From an uncultured Acetatifactor sp. (lineage in GTDB: Bacteria > Bacillota > Clostridia > Lachnospirales > Lachnospiraceae), in assembly GCA_949840935.1 (NCBI GenBank), contig CATKXX010000013.1, forward strand, positions 1-64,000: a stretch of DNA of 64,000 nucleotides, given 5' to 3'. Shown here one piece after another: positions 1 through 8,772 of this stretch (within the stretch, counting starts at the first letter, position 1; every line of letters starts with the position of its first letter). Made by a program: the position numbers and the translations under genes. The notes under the pieces are model-generated. The model was not told where the DNA came from. It searched no databases and was given only the letters and a program-made list of their open reading frames with translations.

Positions 1-54
1 TTTCCTTATAAATTGAACACAGTTTGGACACATTTAGCGGTTATTATGTATTAC

Positions 55-78
55 AGATAGTTGATGAACTCACTATCT
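55..78. repeat. Small perfect hairpin
   Basis: A 7-bp perfect inverted repeat (AGATAGT / ACTATCT) with a 10-base loop lies in the left-edge intergenic stretch. It has no T-run, so it is not an evident terminator. Its role is unknown. Nothing else coding was recognised in positions 1-235 apart from the GC-rich hairpin at 101-128. Confidence 0.4.
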
Positions 79-100
79 CCCCCCTCATAAGAGAATAGCG

Positions 101-128
101 AAGGGCCCCGGTGCAGACCGGGGCCCTT
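101..128 (+). terminator. GC-rich hairpin, probable terminator
   Basis: A 12-bp perfect stem (AAGGGCCCCGGT / ACCGGGGCCCTT) closes on a 4-base loop. It is far more GC-rich than the surrounding DNA. Only a short T stretch follows, so termination efficiency is uncertain. It probably ends a gene lying left of the window. Confidence 0.55.
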
Positions 129-235
129 TCGCCGTGGTGCCGTTGGGATGTGGAGGTTGCTATACTCCATATTTTTGTGGAAAATAGAGAATAAAAGTGA
201 TATAGTTTATGTGATAAATTTAAGGAGAAAAAGGC

Positions 236-763
236 ATGGAATATATGTTTGAAACAGAGCACTTGAGAATTAGAAAATTTGAGATAGGAGATGCCCAATG
301 CTTATATGAAAATCATTTGGAAGAAGAAGTAAAAAGGTGGATTCCAAATGAAAGCTATGTAGATATGGAAGAAACTAAAGGAGCAATCAAATTTTATGTG
401 GACTGTGTGAATGACAGGCATTTACCATATGTATTAGCTGTTGAATTGAAAGAAACAGGTGAATTGATAGGCGATACAGGGGTAAATGAGGTGGAGGGAA
501 ATTCCAATGAGGTAGAAATAGGTTATGGGATATGTAAAAGGTATAGTGGAAATGGGTACGCTACTGAATTATTAAAGGCTATGACAGAGTTTATTACAGG
601 AACTTTTGGAATCAATATTTTATATGGACGTGTTATGTGTGGAAATATTGCTTCTGTGAGAGTTCTTGAAAAGAATGGTTATGTATTTGTTAAGGAAGAA
701 TTGGGGGCGGAAGATGACCCTTATGGTAACGGAATGTTAATTTATAAAAGAATGTTAAACTGA
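236..763 (+). CDS. GNAT family N-acetyltransferase, RimJ/RimL-like
   Basis: A 175-residue protein of the usual length for ribosomal-protein-alanine-type GNAT enzymes, which transfer acetyl from acetyl-CoA to an amine. The N-terminal 'FETEHLRIRKF' start and the acetyl-CoA loop 'RYSGNGYATELL' near residues 103-114 fit the RimJ/RimL group, as does the late 'SVRVLEKNGY' helix. The substrate cannot be read from sequence. ATG at 236 follows AAGGAG with good spacing. The gene is isolated, bracketed by hairpins at 101-128 and 863-895. Its codons are strikingly A/T-rich (many AAA, GAA, TTA, ATA) compared with the GC-rich genes that follow, which suggests recent acquisition. The family call is firm; the specific role is not. 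Confidence 0.8.
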   Translation: MEYMFETEHLRIRKFEIGDAQCLYENHLEEEVKRWIPNESYVDMEETKGAIKFYVDCVNDRHLPYVLAVELKETGELIGDTGVNEVEGNSNEVEIGYGICKRYSGNGYATELLKAMTEFITGTFGINILYGRVMCGNIASVRVLEKNGYVFVKEELGAEDDPYGNGMLIYKRMLN

Positions 764-862
764 GGTTATTGGCGATTATTATGACCTCCTGTGTTGGGCG
801 ATTATTTTGAGTATGATCGTTTATAGTTAAGAACAATAAAGAATACGCCGAATAAAGATTCA

Positions 863-895
863 AAAAGAGTGTCAAGTAACCTTTGGCACTCTTTT
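863..895 (+). terminator. Terminator after the acetyltransferase gene
   Basis: An AAAAGAGTGTCAA arm pairs with TTGGCACTCTTTT (one G-U pair) around a short loop, ending in CTTTTCC. Placed 100 bases after the acetyltransferase stop, it is a typical intrinsic terminator separating that gene from murE. Confidence 0.7.
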
Positions 896-989
896 CCTTA
901 TAAAAAGCATTGCAATCCCGTAATATAAGTGATTTCCGCGGCAGCCGGAAAAAAGGGGTGGTAGAAATCCGCAAATTGGAGTAAAATAA

Positions 990-1004
990 TGTAGAATGTC
1001 TACA
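990..1004. promoter_or_regulatory. Inverted repeat upstream of murE, operator-like
   Basis: TGTAGA-ATG-TCTACA is a 6-bp perfect inverted repeat with a 3-base centre, 36 bases before murE. A TAAAAT stretch just upstream (about 983-988) could be a -10 box, which would place the repeat over the transcription start. No regulator can be named, and chance occurrence is possible. Confidence 0.3.
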
Positions 1005-1039
1005 ATCAGTAGAGACAGTCAGTAAAATGGGATGGGAGA

Positions 1040-2524
1040 ATGGGAATGAAATTATCGCAGCTATTGGAGAAGCTGGACTATGAGTGTGTGCAGGGAAGTG
1101 TGGACAGGGAGATCACGGCGGTGGTCAACGACTCCCGCAGGCCCTGTCCTCCCGGCTGTCTGTTCCTGTGCATCGTCGGGGCGAAGGACGACGGCCATGA
1201 CAGGGCGGCCCAGATGGTGGAGCAGGGAGCGGGGGCGCTTGTCACCTCCAGGCCTGTGGAGGGTATGGAGGGCCGTGATGTGACGGTGATCCGTGTGAAA
1301 GACACCCGCTACGCCATGGCCTTTATCGCCGCTGCCTGGTACGGGCATCCGGCGGAGAAGCTGAAGGTGATCGGCATCACTGGCACAAAGGGCAAGACCA
1401 CCACCACATATCTGGTAAAGTCCATCCTGGAGCATGCGGGCTTTCATGTGGGGCTGGTGGGCACGATTGAGGCCATCATCGGGGAGGAGCATCTGGCGGC
1501 GGTGAACACCACGCCGGAATCCCTTCTGCTGCAGGAGGACTTTGCGAAGATGGTGGAGGCGGGGCTGGATACGGTGGTGATGGAGGTGTCCTCCCAGGCG
1601 CTGAAGCTGCACCGCACCCAGGGCTTTGTCTTTGACTATGGCATCTTTACCAATCTGGAGCCGGATCACATCGGCCCTAACGAACATGCCAGCTTTGAGG
1701 AATATGCGGCCTGTAAGGGCCTTCTGTTCCGGCAGTGCCGGGTGGGCATCGTAAACGGCGACGACAGCCATGTGGAACAGGTGACCCAGGGACATACCTG
1801 TACCCTGGAGACCTACGGCATGGGGGAGGATTGTATGCTGCGCGCCGGGGAGCCGGAGCTGGTGCATGTCCCCGGCAGGCTGGGGGTGGATTTCCATGTG
1901 TCCGGGCTGATGGACTTCGACGCGGAGATTCCCATGCCGGGCCGGTTCAGCGTTTACAACGCGCTTTGCGCCATTGCGATATGCCGGCACTTCGGCGTGG
2001 ATGTGCCCACGATCCGGCAGGCGCTGCTGGAAGCGCAGGTAAAAGGACGGATTGAGAAGGTAAAGGTTTCCGACCGGTTTACCGTATTGATCGATTATGC
2101 CCACAATGCCATGGCGCTGGAGAGCCTTTTGGCTACTTTGAAAGAATACCGGCCGGAGCGCCTTGTGTGCATGTTTGGCTGCGGGGGGAACCGGTCAAAG
2201 CTCCGCCGCTATGAGATGGGCGAGGTCAGCGGGCGGCTGGCGGACTTTACCATTATCACCTCGGATAATCCCAGGGATGAGGAGCCCCAGGCCATTATTG
2301 ACGATATCAGGGAAGGCATAGCCCGGACAGAGGGCGAATATGTGGAGATCTGCGACCGCAGGGAAGCCATCGCCTACGCCATATCCCATGCCCGGGAGGG
2401 GGATATCATTGTCCTTGCGGGAAAGGGGCATGAGGATTATCAGGAGATCAAGGGGGAGAAATATCCCATGGACGAACGCGTGATCATACAGGAGCTCCTT
2501 GACGGCGGCCTGGCGCATATCTGA
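1040..2524 (+). CDS. murE: UDP-MurNAc-tripeptide synthetase MurE
   Basis: Cytoplasmic Mur ligase adding the third residue to UDP-MurNAc-L-Ala-D-Glu using ATP. The protein (494 aa) shows the N-terminal uridine-binding domain, the ATP loop 'GTKGKTTTT' near residue 115, the central 'NLEPDHIGPNEHASFEEYAACKG' type region and the C-terminal ligase domain. 'SDNPRDEEP' near residue 410 is the DNPR motif that selects meso-diaminopimelate rather than lysine, so the wall is A2pm-type. Start at 1040; ATG 1046 is equally placed behind GGGAG. It heads a same-strand run with priA 32 bases downstream, away from the main division cluster at 20.5 kb. No sign of damage. Confidence 0.95.
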   Translation: MGMKLSQLLEKLDYECVQGSVDREITAVVNDSRRPCPPGCLFLCIVGAKDDGHDRAAQMVEQGAGALVTSRPVEGMEGRDVTVIRVKDTRYAMAFIAAAWYGHPAEKLKVIGITGTKGKTTTTYLVKSILEHAGFHVGLVGTIEAIIGEEHLAAVNTTPESLLLQEDFAKMVEAGLDTVVMEVSSQALKLHRTQGFVFDYGIFTNLEPDHIGPNEHASFEEYAACKGLLFRQCRVGIVNGDDSHVEQVTQGHTCTLETYGMGEDCMLRAGEPELVHVPGRLGVDFHVSGLMDFDAEIPMPGRFSVYNALCAIAICRHFGVDVPTIRQALLEAQVKGRIEKVKVSDRFTVLIDYAHNAMALESLLATLKEYRPERLVCMFGCGGNRSKLRRYEMGEVSGRLADFTIITSDNPRDEEPQAIIDDIREGIARTEGEYVEICDRREAIAYAISHAREGDIIVLAGKGHEDYQEIKGEKYPMDERVIIQELLDGGLAHI

Positions 2525-2556
2525 GGGAGCCCGGAAAGAGGATACGGAGGGAAGGC

Positions 2557-4842
2557 GTGGCGGAGCTGTACGCGGATGTCATTGTGGACATCTCACATGA
2601 AAAATTGGATAAGTGTTTCCAGTACCGCGTACCGGAGAGGCTGCGGGAGACGCTGGAGACAGGGATGTGTGTCACCATTCCCTTCGGAAACGGCAACAGG
2701 CTGATCAGGGGCTATGTCACGGGCCTGGGCGGGAGCTGTAATTTCGATCCCGCCAGGATCAAGGAAATCCGGGATATCGCAAAAAACGGCGTGGGAGTGG
2801 AGGATAAGATGATTGCCCTGGCGGCCTGGCTCAGGCGCAATTATGGTTGTACCATGATTCAGGCGCTGAAGACGGTGCTCCCGGCGAAGCAGTCCGTGAG
2901 GAAGCTGGAGCACAGGACCATAGAGCGGCGGATGACCAGGGAAGAGATTCTCTCTCTGCTGGGTGAGAGCGAGAGGAAGAGCCAGAGGGCCAAGGCAAGG
3001 CTTTTGAGGGAGCTGCTGGATCAGGAGTCCATTCCCAGGGAATGGGTTACGGGAAAGCTCGGGGTGTCTCCCCAGACCATAAGCAGCCTGGAGAAGGCGG
3101 GAGTGATCCGTGTTGTCTCCTCCTCCGCTTTTCGAAACCCGGTGAAGCTTGACCGGACGGAGGAGAGCAGGAAGGCGCTGAGCGACGGCCAGCAGGAGAT
3201 CGTCAGAAAGGTCATGGAGGACTTTGACAGCGGGAAGCCGGACACTTACCTGATCCATGGGATCACCGGCAGCGGCAAGACGGAAGTGTATATGCAGCTG
3301 ATCCAGGAGATGCTTTCCAGGGGCAGGCAGGCCATCGTGCTGATCCCGGAGATCGCTCTCACTTACCAGACGCTGCTGCGTTTTTACCGGCGGTTCGGCG
3401 ACCGGGTCAGCGTGATGAATTCCACCCTTTCCCCGGGGGAAAAATACGATCAGTGCGAGCGGGCGAAAAGGGGGGAGATAGACATTATCATCGGCCCCAG
3501 GTCGGCCCTGTTTACGCCCTTTCCGGATATCGGCGTCATTGTCATGGACGAGGAGCACGAGGGCAGCTATAAAAGCGAAGCCACGCCCAAGTATCATGCC
3601 AGAGAGACGGCCCTGGAGGTGGCCAGGCTTCACGGTGCCAGCGTGGTGCTGGGGTCGGCGACCCCCTCCATGGAGGCCTATTACCGGGCAAAGAAGGGGG
3701 AATACCAGCTTTTTACCCTGAGGGAGCGTCTCACAGGGGGGCAGCTTCCGAGAGTCTGCACGGTGGATCTGCGCCGGGAGCTGAGGGAGGGGAACCGTTC
3801 CATCTTCAGCAGAAGGCTTCAGGAGCTTCTGGCCGACCGCCTGGAAAAGGGGGAGCAGGCCATCCTCTTTCTGAACCGGCGGGGATATGCCGGGTTTATC
3901 TCCTGCAGGGCCTGCGGCCATGTGATGAAATGCCCCCACTGTGACGTGTCGCTTTCGGAGCATAAGAACGGGATGCTGGTATGCCATTACTGCGGCTTCC
4001 GCGTGAAAAAGCCTGACCGCTGCCCTGAATGCGGCTCAGGGTATATCAGCGGCTTCCGGGCGGGAACCCAGCAGATCGAAGAAAAGCTGAGAGAGCTGTT
4101 CCCGACTGTCCGCACCCTGCGCATGGATGCGGACACTACCAGGACAAAGGACAGCTATGAGCAGATACTTTCTGCCTTTGCCAATGAACAGGCGGATGTA
4201 TTGATCGGCACACAGATGATCGTCAAGGGCCACGACTTCCCCAGGGTGACGCTTGTGGGGGTGCTGGCGGCGGATATCTCCCTGGGAGCGGACGATTACC
4301 GGGCGGGGGAGAAGACCTTCCAGCTGCTGACCCAGGCGGTGGGAAGGGCGGGAAGGGGGACGCTGCCGGGGGAGGCGGTGATCCAGACCTATCAGCCGGA
4401 GCATTATGCGGTGGCCTATGCGGAGAAGCAGGACTACGAGGGCTTTTACAGCGAGGAGATCCTTTATCGGGAGATGCTGGGCTATCCTCCGGCGGCCCAT
4501 ATGCTGGCGGTGCAGATCTTCTCCAGGGACGAGGAGGGCGGCCGGCGCCTGGCGGAGCACCTGGCGGCAGAGTCCGGCGTGGGAAGGGGGCCCGCCGGAA
4601 ATGGATTCTCTGCGGGAAGGCCCCCAGGCGGCGCCGGCCTGCAGGCTCCCGCGTCCCTGATCGGCCCGGCCCCTGCGTCCATCGGGAGAATTAATGATAT
4701 TTTTAGATTTGTGTTCTATGTGAAATGTGCAAGTTATGATAAACTGGTATACATAAAAGACCGGCTGGAAGATAAAATACAGTTATTATCCCTGGCGGAC
4801 GAGTCGGTGCAGTTTGATTTCGACCCTGTGAATACCATGTAG
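2557..4842 (+). CDS. priA: Primosomal helicase PriA (replication restart)
   Basis: PriA rebuilds stalled replication forks by binding branched DNA and loading the helicase. The 761-aa protein has the N-terminal 3'-binding domain, Walker A 'GITGSGKTE' near residue 240, the DEEH box near residue 332, and paired zinc-binding cysteines 'CRACGHVMKCPHC', 'CHYCG' and 'CPECG' around residues 450-495, followed by the second helicase domain ending 'QAVGRAGRG'. GTG at 2557 follows GGAGG by six bases. One oddity is a Gly/Pro/Ala-rich insertion of about 25 residues (roughly nt 4579-4655) just before the conserved 'IGPAPA' segment of the C-terminal domain. Precedes def. Confidence 0.95.
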   Translation: MAELYADVIVDISHEKLDKCFQYRVPERLRETLETGMCVTIPFGNGNRLIRGYVTGLGGSCNFDPARIKEIRDIAKNGVGVEDKMIALAAWLRRNYGCTMIQALKTVLPAKQSVRKLEHRTIERRMTREEILSLLGESERKSQRAKARLLRELLDQESIPREWVTGKLGVSPQTISSLEKAGVIRVVSSSAFRNPVKLDRTEESRKALSDGQQEIVRKVMEDFDSGKPDTYLIHGITGSGKTEVYMQLIQEMLSRGRQAIVLIPEIALTYQTLLRFYRRFGDRVSVMNSTLSPGEKYDQCERAKRGEIDIIIGPRSALFTPFPDIGVIVMDEEHEGSYKSEATPKYHARETALEVARLHGASVVLGSATPSMEAYYRAKKGEYQLFTLRERLTGGQLPRVCTVDLRRELREGNRSIFSRRLQELLADRLEKGEQAILFLNRRGYAGFISCRACGHVMKCPHCDVSLSEHKNGMLVCHYCGFRVKKPDRCPECGSGYISGFRAGTQQIEEKLRELFPTVRTLRMDADTTRTKDSYEQILSAFANEQADVLIGTQMIVKGHDFPRVTLVGVLAADISLGADDYRAGEKTFQLLTQAVGRAGRGTLPGEAVIQTYQPEHYAVAYAEKQDYEGFYSEEILYREMLGYPPAAHMLAVQIFSRDEEGGRRLAEHLAAESGVGRGPAGNGFSAGRPPGGAGLQAPASLIGPAPASIGRINDIFRFVFYVKCASYDKLVYIKDRLEDKIQLLSLADESVQFDFDPVNTM

Positions 4843-4941
4843 GACATGGGGCTTTTCGGTACGGCGGTGGTGTCCGGGCGCTGTCTGACACACAATGCTG
4901 AGAATGAATGAACAGCGCAGAAATGAGGATGAGAGGATAAA

Positions 4942-5415
4942 ATGGCGATTCGGAATATTCGCGAGATTGGTGAGGATGTATTGACGAAGAAATGCAGGGA
5001 GGTGACGGAAATGACCCCCCGCATTAAGGAATTGATAGAGGATATGCTGGAAACACTGTATGAAGCCAACGGTGTGGGGCTTGCGGCTCCCCAGGTGGGT
5101 ATACTGAAACGGATCGTGGTCATTGACGTGACGGGGGAAGACCCTTATATATTGATCAATCCCAGGATTGTGGAGAGCAGCGGGGAACAGACAGGGAATG
5201 AGGGATGCCTGAGTGTGCCGGGAAAGTGCGGCGTTGTCACCAGGCCCAATTATGTGAAGGCGGTAGCCCTGGATGTAAATATGAAGGAATTTGTACTGGA
5301 GGGCACGGAGCTTCTGGCCCGGGCCATCTGCCATGAGGTGGATCATCTGGACGGCCATCTCTATGTGGAGAAGGCGGAGGGGCCCCTTCAGGATGTGGTC
5401 AATGAGGAAGAATAA
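4942..5415 (+). CDS. def: Peptide deformylase
   Basis: Removes the N-formyl group from nascent proteins. All three deformylase motifs are present in a 157-aa protein: 'GVGLAAPQVG', 'EGCLSVPG' with metal ligand Cys89, and 'HEVDH' with His131, Glu132 and His135. Short type-1-like length. ATG at 4942 follows GAGAGGAT. It is paired with fmt downstream, the usual arrangement since Fmt adds the formyl group that Def removes. Nothing unusual seen. Confidence 0.96.
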   Translation: MAIRNIREIGEDVLTKKCREVTEMTPRIKELIEDMLETLYEANGVGLAAPQVGILKRIVVIDVTGEDPYILINPRIVESSGEQTGNEGCLSVPGKCGVVTRPNYVKAVALDVNMKEFVLEGTELLARAICHEVDHLDGHLYVEKAEGPLQDVVNEEE

Positions 5416-5514
5416 TGCTGCCGGCCGGGAAGGAACAAGTGAGAGCATCCTGCATCGGAAAAGGAGAGAAGTTTTTTGAAAACGGGGCCGGAGCTGGAAT
5501 AGGAGAGTATTGTT

Positions 5515-6459
5515 GTGAAGATATTATTTATGGGAACGCCGGACTTTGCGGCCGGCGCATTGGAGGCGCTGATCGGCGCCGGGCATGAGATCGTCGCGGT
5601 GGTGACGCAGCCCGACAAGCCCAGGGGAAGGAGCCGGGAGCTGCTGCCGCCGCCGGCGAAGCAGTGTGCAATGGAGCATCATATCCCTGTGCTGCAGCCG
5701 AGGCGCATCAAGGCCCCGGAGGCGATAGAGGAGCTGAGGCGGTATCCGGCGGAGGTCTATGTGGTGGCGGCATTCGGCCAGATCCTGTCCCAGGAGATCC
5801 TGGATATTCCCGGATACGGCAGCCTGTGCATCCATGCATCCCTGCTGCCCAGATACAGGGGAGCCTCCCCCATTCAGCACGCCATCATTGACGGAGAAAA
5901 GGTGACGGGCATTACGATCATGCAGATGGATGCAGGAATCGATACGGGGGATATCCTGTACAAGAGGGAGATTCCCATTGCCGATACGGACAATTACGAG
6001 ACCCTGGGCGATAAGCTCATGGCGCTTGGCGGGGAGGCAATCGTAGAAGCGCTGTCCCTTCTGGAGCAGGGGAAGCTTGTGCCGGAGAAACAGGAGGATT
6101 CCCTCAGCTGTTACGCGTCCATGATCGACAAGGAGATGGGCCGGATAGACTTTGCGAAAAGTGCCGTGGAGCTTGACCGGCTGATCCGCGGCCTGACGCC
6201 GTGGCCCAGCGCGTTTACCAGCTGCCGCGGCAGGCAGTTAAAAATCTGGAGGGCGGAAGCGGTAGAGGCAGAGGAGGAGGCCGCCGCGCCCGGTAAGATC
6301 CTGCGGGTGGACAGGGATTCTGTCACGGTTGCGGCGGGAAAAGGGGCCCTGAAGCTTTACGAGCTGCAGCTGGAGGGTAAAAAGAGGATGTCCGCCCATG
6401 ACTTTCTGCTGGGCGTAAAGCTGCAGCCGGGAGAAATGCTGGGCGTAAATGATTTGTAA
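5515..6459 (+). CDS. fmt: Methionyl-tRNA formyltransferase
   Basis: Transfers formyl from 10-formyl-tetrahydrofolate to Met-tRNAi. The 314-aa protein starts 'MKILFMGTPDFA', contains the folate loop 'HASLLPRYRGASPIQ' and the 'MQMDAGIDTGD' catalytic segment, and has a C-terminal tRNA-binding domain of normal size. GTG 5515 lies nine bases after AGGAG. In E. coli Fmt the catalytic triad is Asn106, His108 and Asp144. Here the histidine (His107) and aspartate are present, but the residue in the asparagine position is Cys105 (codon TGC). This may be a clade feature or an adaptive change; otherwise the enzyme looks intact. Confidence 0.94.
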   Translation: MKILFMGTPDFAAGALEALIGAGHEIVAVVTQPDKPRGRSRELLPPPAKQCAMEHHIPVLQPRRIKAPEAIEELRRYPAEVYVVAAFGQILSQEILDIPGYGSLCIHASLLPRYRGASPIQHAIIDGEKVTGITIMQMDAGIDTGDILYKREIPIADTDNYETLGDKLMALGGEAIVEALSLLEQGKLVPEKQEDSLSCYASMIDKEMGRIDFAKSAVELDRLIRGLTPWPSAFTSCRGRQLKIWRAEAVEAEEEAAAPGKILRVDRDSVTVAAGKGALKLYELQLEGKKRMSAHDFLLGVKLQPGEMLGVNDL

Positions 6460-6471
6460 AGGAGAAGGCTT

Positions 6472-7179
6472 ATGGGACTTTATGGATTTTATTTTGACCC
6501 CACTTATCTGCTGGTCATCATCGGCATGGTGCTCTGCCTGGGCGCCAGCGCGCTGGTGAACCACACCATGAATAAATACAGCAGGGTACGAAATGGGAAT
6601 GGAATGACAGGGGCGGATGCGGCCAGGCGCATCCTGAACAATGAGGGCCTGTACCAGGTGCAGATCGAATGCCTGAGCTCAGATAAGGGAGACCATTACG
6701 ACCCCCGCACGAACACGGTGAGGCTGTCCCGGCAGAATTATGAGGGTGCTTCCGTCACGGCGGTAGGGGTGGCGGCGCATGAGTGCGGGCACGCGATCCA
6801 GCACGCCAGGGGGTATGCCCCCTTAAATCTCAGGAGCGCCATGGTGCCGGTGGTGAATATAGCCGGGAATCTGGGAATGCCCATTATCCTGATCGGGGTG
6901 CTCTTAAGCTGGAACCATGTGCTGATACAGATCGGCATCTGGGCGTTCGCGCTGGCGGTGCTGTTCCAGCTGGTCACGCTGCCGGTGGAATTTAACGCCT
7001 CCGCCCGGGCGGTGGCGAAGATTGACCAGTACGGCCTGCTGACGGCCCAGGAGAACACCGGCTGTAAGAAGGTTCTGACAGCGGCGGCGTTGACCTATGT
7101 TGCGGCTGCGGCGTCTTCCATCCTGCAGCTTCTCAGGCTGGTCATGCTCTTTGGCGGCGGAAGGAGAAGGGACGATTAA
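6472..7179 (+). CDS. Zinc metallopeptidase, YugP-like, membrane-bound
   Basis: A 235-aa membrane protein of the YugP / DUF232 neutral zinc peptidase family. An N-terminal membrane segment is followed by 'HECGHAIQHA' (His103, Glu104, His107), the zinc and catalytic site, then two or three further hydrophobic segments and a C-terminal 'LQLLRLVMLFGGG' tail. The physiological substrate is not established for this family. ATG 6472 follows AAAGGAG and sits 12 bases after fmt, so it is co-transcribed with translation genes. A short polar 'GGRRRDD' tail ends the protein. Confidence 0.87.
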   Translation: MGLYGFYFDPTYLLVIIGMVLCLGASALVNHTMNKYSRVRNGNGMTGADAARRILNNEGLYQVQIECLSSDKGDHYDPRTNTVRLSRQNYEGASVTAVGVAAHECGHAIQHARGYAPLNLRSAMVPVVNIAGNLGMPIILIGVLLSWNHVLIQIGIWAFALAVLFQLVTLPVEFNASARAVAKIDQYGLLTAQENTGCKKVLTAAALTYVAAAASSILQLLRLVMLFGGGRRRDD

Positions 7180-7239
7180 GTCTGTGCGTTTCACGGCCGC
7201 CTGTGGGTTTCGGTGCAGGCGGCGTTACGGAGGGAAAAG

Positions 7240-8658
7240 GTGGCGGAAAACATCAGGGAAATTGTTCTGGATACACTGCTGGAGCTGGAGAAGGGCGGGG
7301 AGTACTCCCACCGCCTGATCCGTGCGGTGCTGGATAAGCATGATTATCTCGAGGGCAGGGATAAGGCATTTATCAAGAGGCTGGCGGAGGGTACGATCGA
7401 ACGCCGGACGGAGCTGGACTATGATCTGGATCAGGTATCAAAACTGCCGGTCAGGAAAATGAAGCCTCTGATCCGGTGCCTTTTGCGTATGAGCGCATAC
7501 CAGATACTCTATATGGATGCCGTGCCGGACAGCGCGGTCTGCAATGAGGCGGTCAGGCTGGCGGGGAAAAGGGGATTTCAGAGCCTGAAGGGCTTTGTCA
7601 ACGGCGTGCTCAGGAGCCTCTCCAGGCAGAAGGGTTCGCTGGCCCTGCCGGAGGATCCTGTGGGCTGCCTCTCGGTGAAATATTCCATGCCGGCCTGGCT
7701 GGTGGAGCTCTGGCTCTCCGAATATGGCCGGGAGGTGACGGAGGGGCTGCTGAAGGGGCTGATACAGATACATCCTGTATCGCTGCGCTTTCCCTCCACG
7801 CTTTCCGCATCGGAGCGGGAGGAGGGGATGGAACGGCTCAGGAGGGCCGGGGTGGAGCTGGCGGCCAGCCCCTATCTGCCCTATATCTGCTCTGTGAAGC
7901 GCACGGATAACCTCAGTGCGCTTCCCGGCTTTGGAGAGGGAGCCTTCACTGTCCAGGACGTGAGCTCCGCCCTGGCGGTGGAGGCGGCACAGCTCAAGGG
8001 GACGGACTTTGTCATGGATGTCTGTGCCGCTCCCGGAGGAAAGAGCCTTCTCGCGGCGGAGAAGGCGGGCAGGGTGCTTGCCAGGGATATCTCTGTTGAG
8101 AAAACGAGTGTTATTGAAGAAAATATCAGCCGTATGGGAAAGAAGAATATACAGGTGCAGGCCTTCGACGCCACCATATTCGATCAGGGATATGAGGGGA
8201 AGGCGGACGCCGTATTTTTGGATGTGCCCTGCTCCGGCCTGGGTGTCATGGGGAAGAAGCGGGATATCAAGTACCGCGTGACGCCGGAGGGGATTTGCAG
8301 CCTTACAGAGCTTCAGCGCCGGATCGTAGATAACAGCTGGCGTTATGTCAAACCGGGAGGGATTCTGATCTACAGTACCTGTACCATCCATCCCGCGGAA
8401 AATGAAGCCATGGTGAAATACATTTCCCGGGAACTGCCCTTTGAACCGGTATCCCTGGAAGGGGTGCTGCCTTCGGCCCTCTGGGAACAGAAGCGGCGGC
8501 TGGAAGGGGAGATACAGCGGGAGAGGCAGCAGGAGGCACAGCGGCGCCGGGGCACAGGGCTGACGGAAAGAGAACAGGCGTCATGTATCCAGCTCCTGCC
8601 GGGATACATGGAATGCGATGGCTTCTTTTTCGCCAGGTTCCGGCGCCGGGAAGAATGA
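7240..8658 (+). CDS. rsmB: 16S rRNA m5C967 methyltransferase RsmB
   Basis: S-adenosylmethionine-dependent RNA cytosine-5 methyltransferase with an N-terminal NusB-like RNA-binding domain. The SAM loop 'VCAAPGGKS' and the two catalytic cysteines, Cys331 in 'DVPCSGLG' and Cys381 in 'YSTCT', are present. An upstream in-frame GTG exists at 7213, but GTG 7240 is six bases after ACGGAGGG and gives the expected 'MAENIREIVLDTLLELE' beginning, so 7240 is chosen. A charged Gln/Arg/Glu-rich loop near nt 8490-8560 lies before the C-terminal strands. The spacer after it holds three 36-bp repeats. Confidence 0.93.
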   Translation: MAENIREIVLDTLLELEKGGEYSHRLIRAVLDKHDYLEGRDKAFIKRLAEGTIERRTELDYDLDQVSKLPVRKMKPLIRCLLRMSAYQILYMDAVPDSAVCNEAVRLAGKRGFQSLKGFVNGVLRSLSRQKGSLALPEDPVGCLSVKYSMPAWLVELWLSEYGREVTEGLLKGLIQIHPVSLRFPSTLSASEREEGMERLRRAGVELAASPYLPYICSVKRTDNLSALPGFGEGAFTVQDVSSALAVEAAQLKGTDFVMDVCAAPGGKSLLAAEKAGRVLARDISVEKTSVIEENISRMGKKNIQVQAFDATIFDQGYEGKADAVFLDVPCSGLGVMGKKRDIKYRVTPEGICSLTELQRRIVDNSWRYVKPGGILIYSTCTIHPAENEAMVKYISRELPFEPVSLEGVLPSALWEQKRRLEGEIQRERQQEAQRRRGTGLTEREQASCIQLLPGYMECDGFFFARFRRREE

Positions 8659-8664
8659 CGGCCG

Positions 8665-8772
8665 ACGTCCCGAAGCCTGGTCAGAGTATGCGGCAGCCCG
8701 ATGCCTCGAAGTCCGGTCAGAGTATGCGGCAGCCCGGCACCCTGAAGCCCGGGCAGAATATGCGGCAGCCTG
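8665..8772 (+). repeat. Three 36-bp tandem repeats between rsmB and rlmN
   Basis: Three consecutive 36-base units (8665-8700, 8701-8736, 8737-8772) share GTCAGAGTATGCGGCAGCC cores. As the period is a multiple of three, one plus-strand frame reads a 12-residue repeat built around 'GQSMRQPD', but that frame has no convincing ribosome site and is not the rsmB frame. Probably a minisatellite in the intergenic spacer. Confidence 0.85.

Noticed and set aside
2593-3987. A 464-codon minus-strand frame inside priA
   Set aside because: Shadow of the priA codons; composition (Pro/His/Gln/Arg-rich) is typical of antisense frames.
8665-8772. Possible CRISPR array
   Set aside because: The units are contiguous with no unique spacers and no cas genes nearby; same reasoning for 49307-49558, 51976-52122 and 52909-53118.
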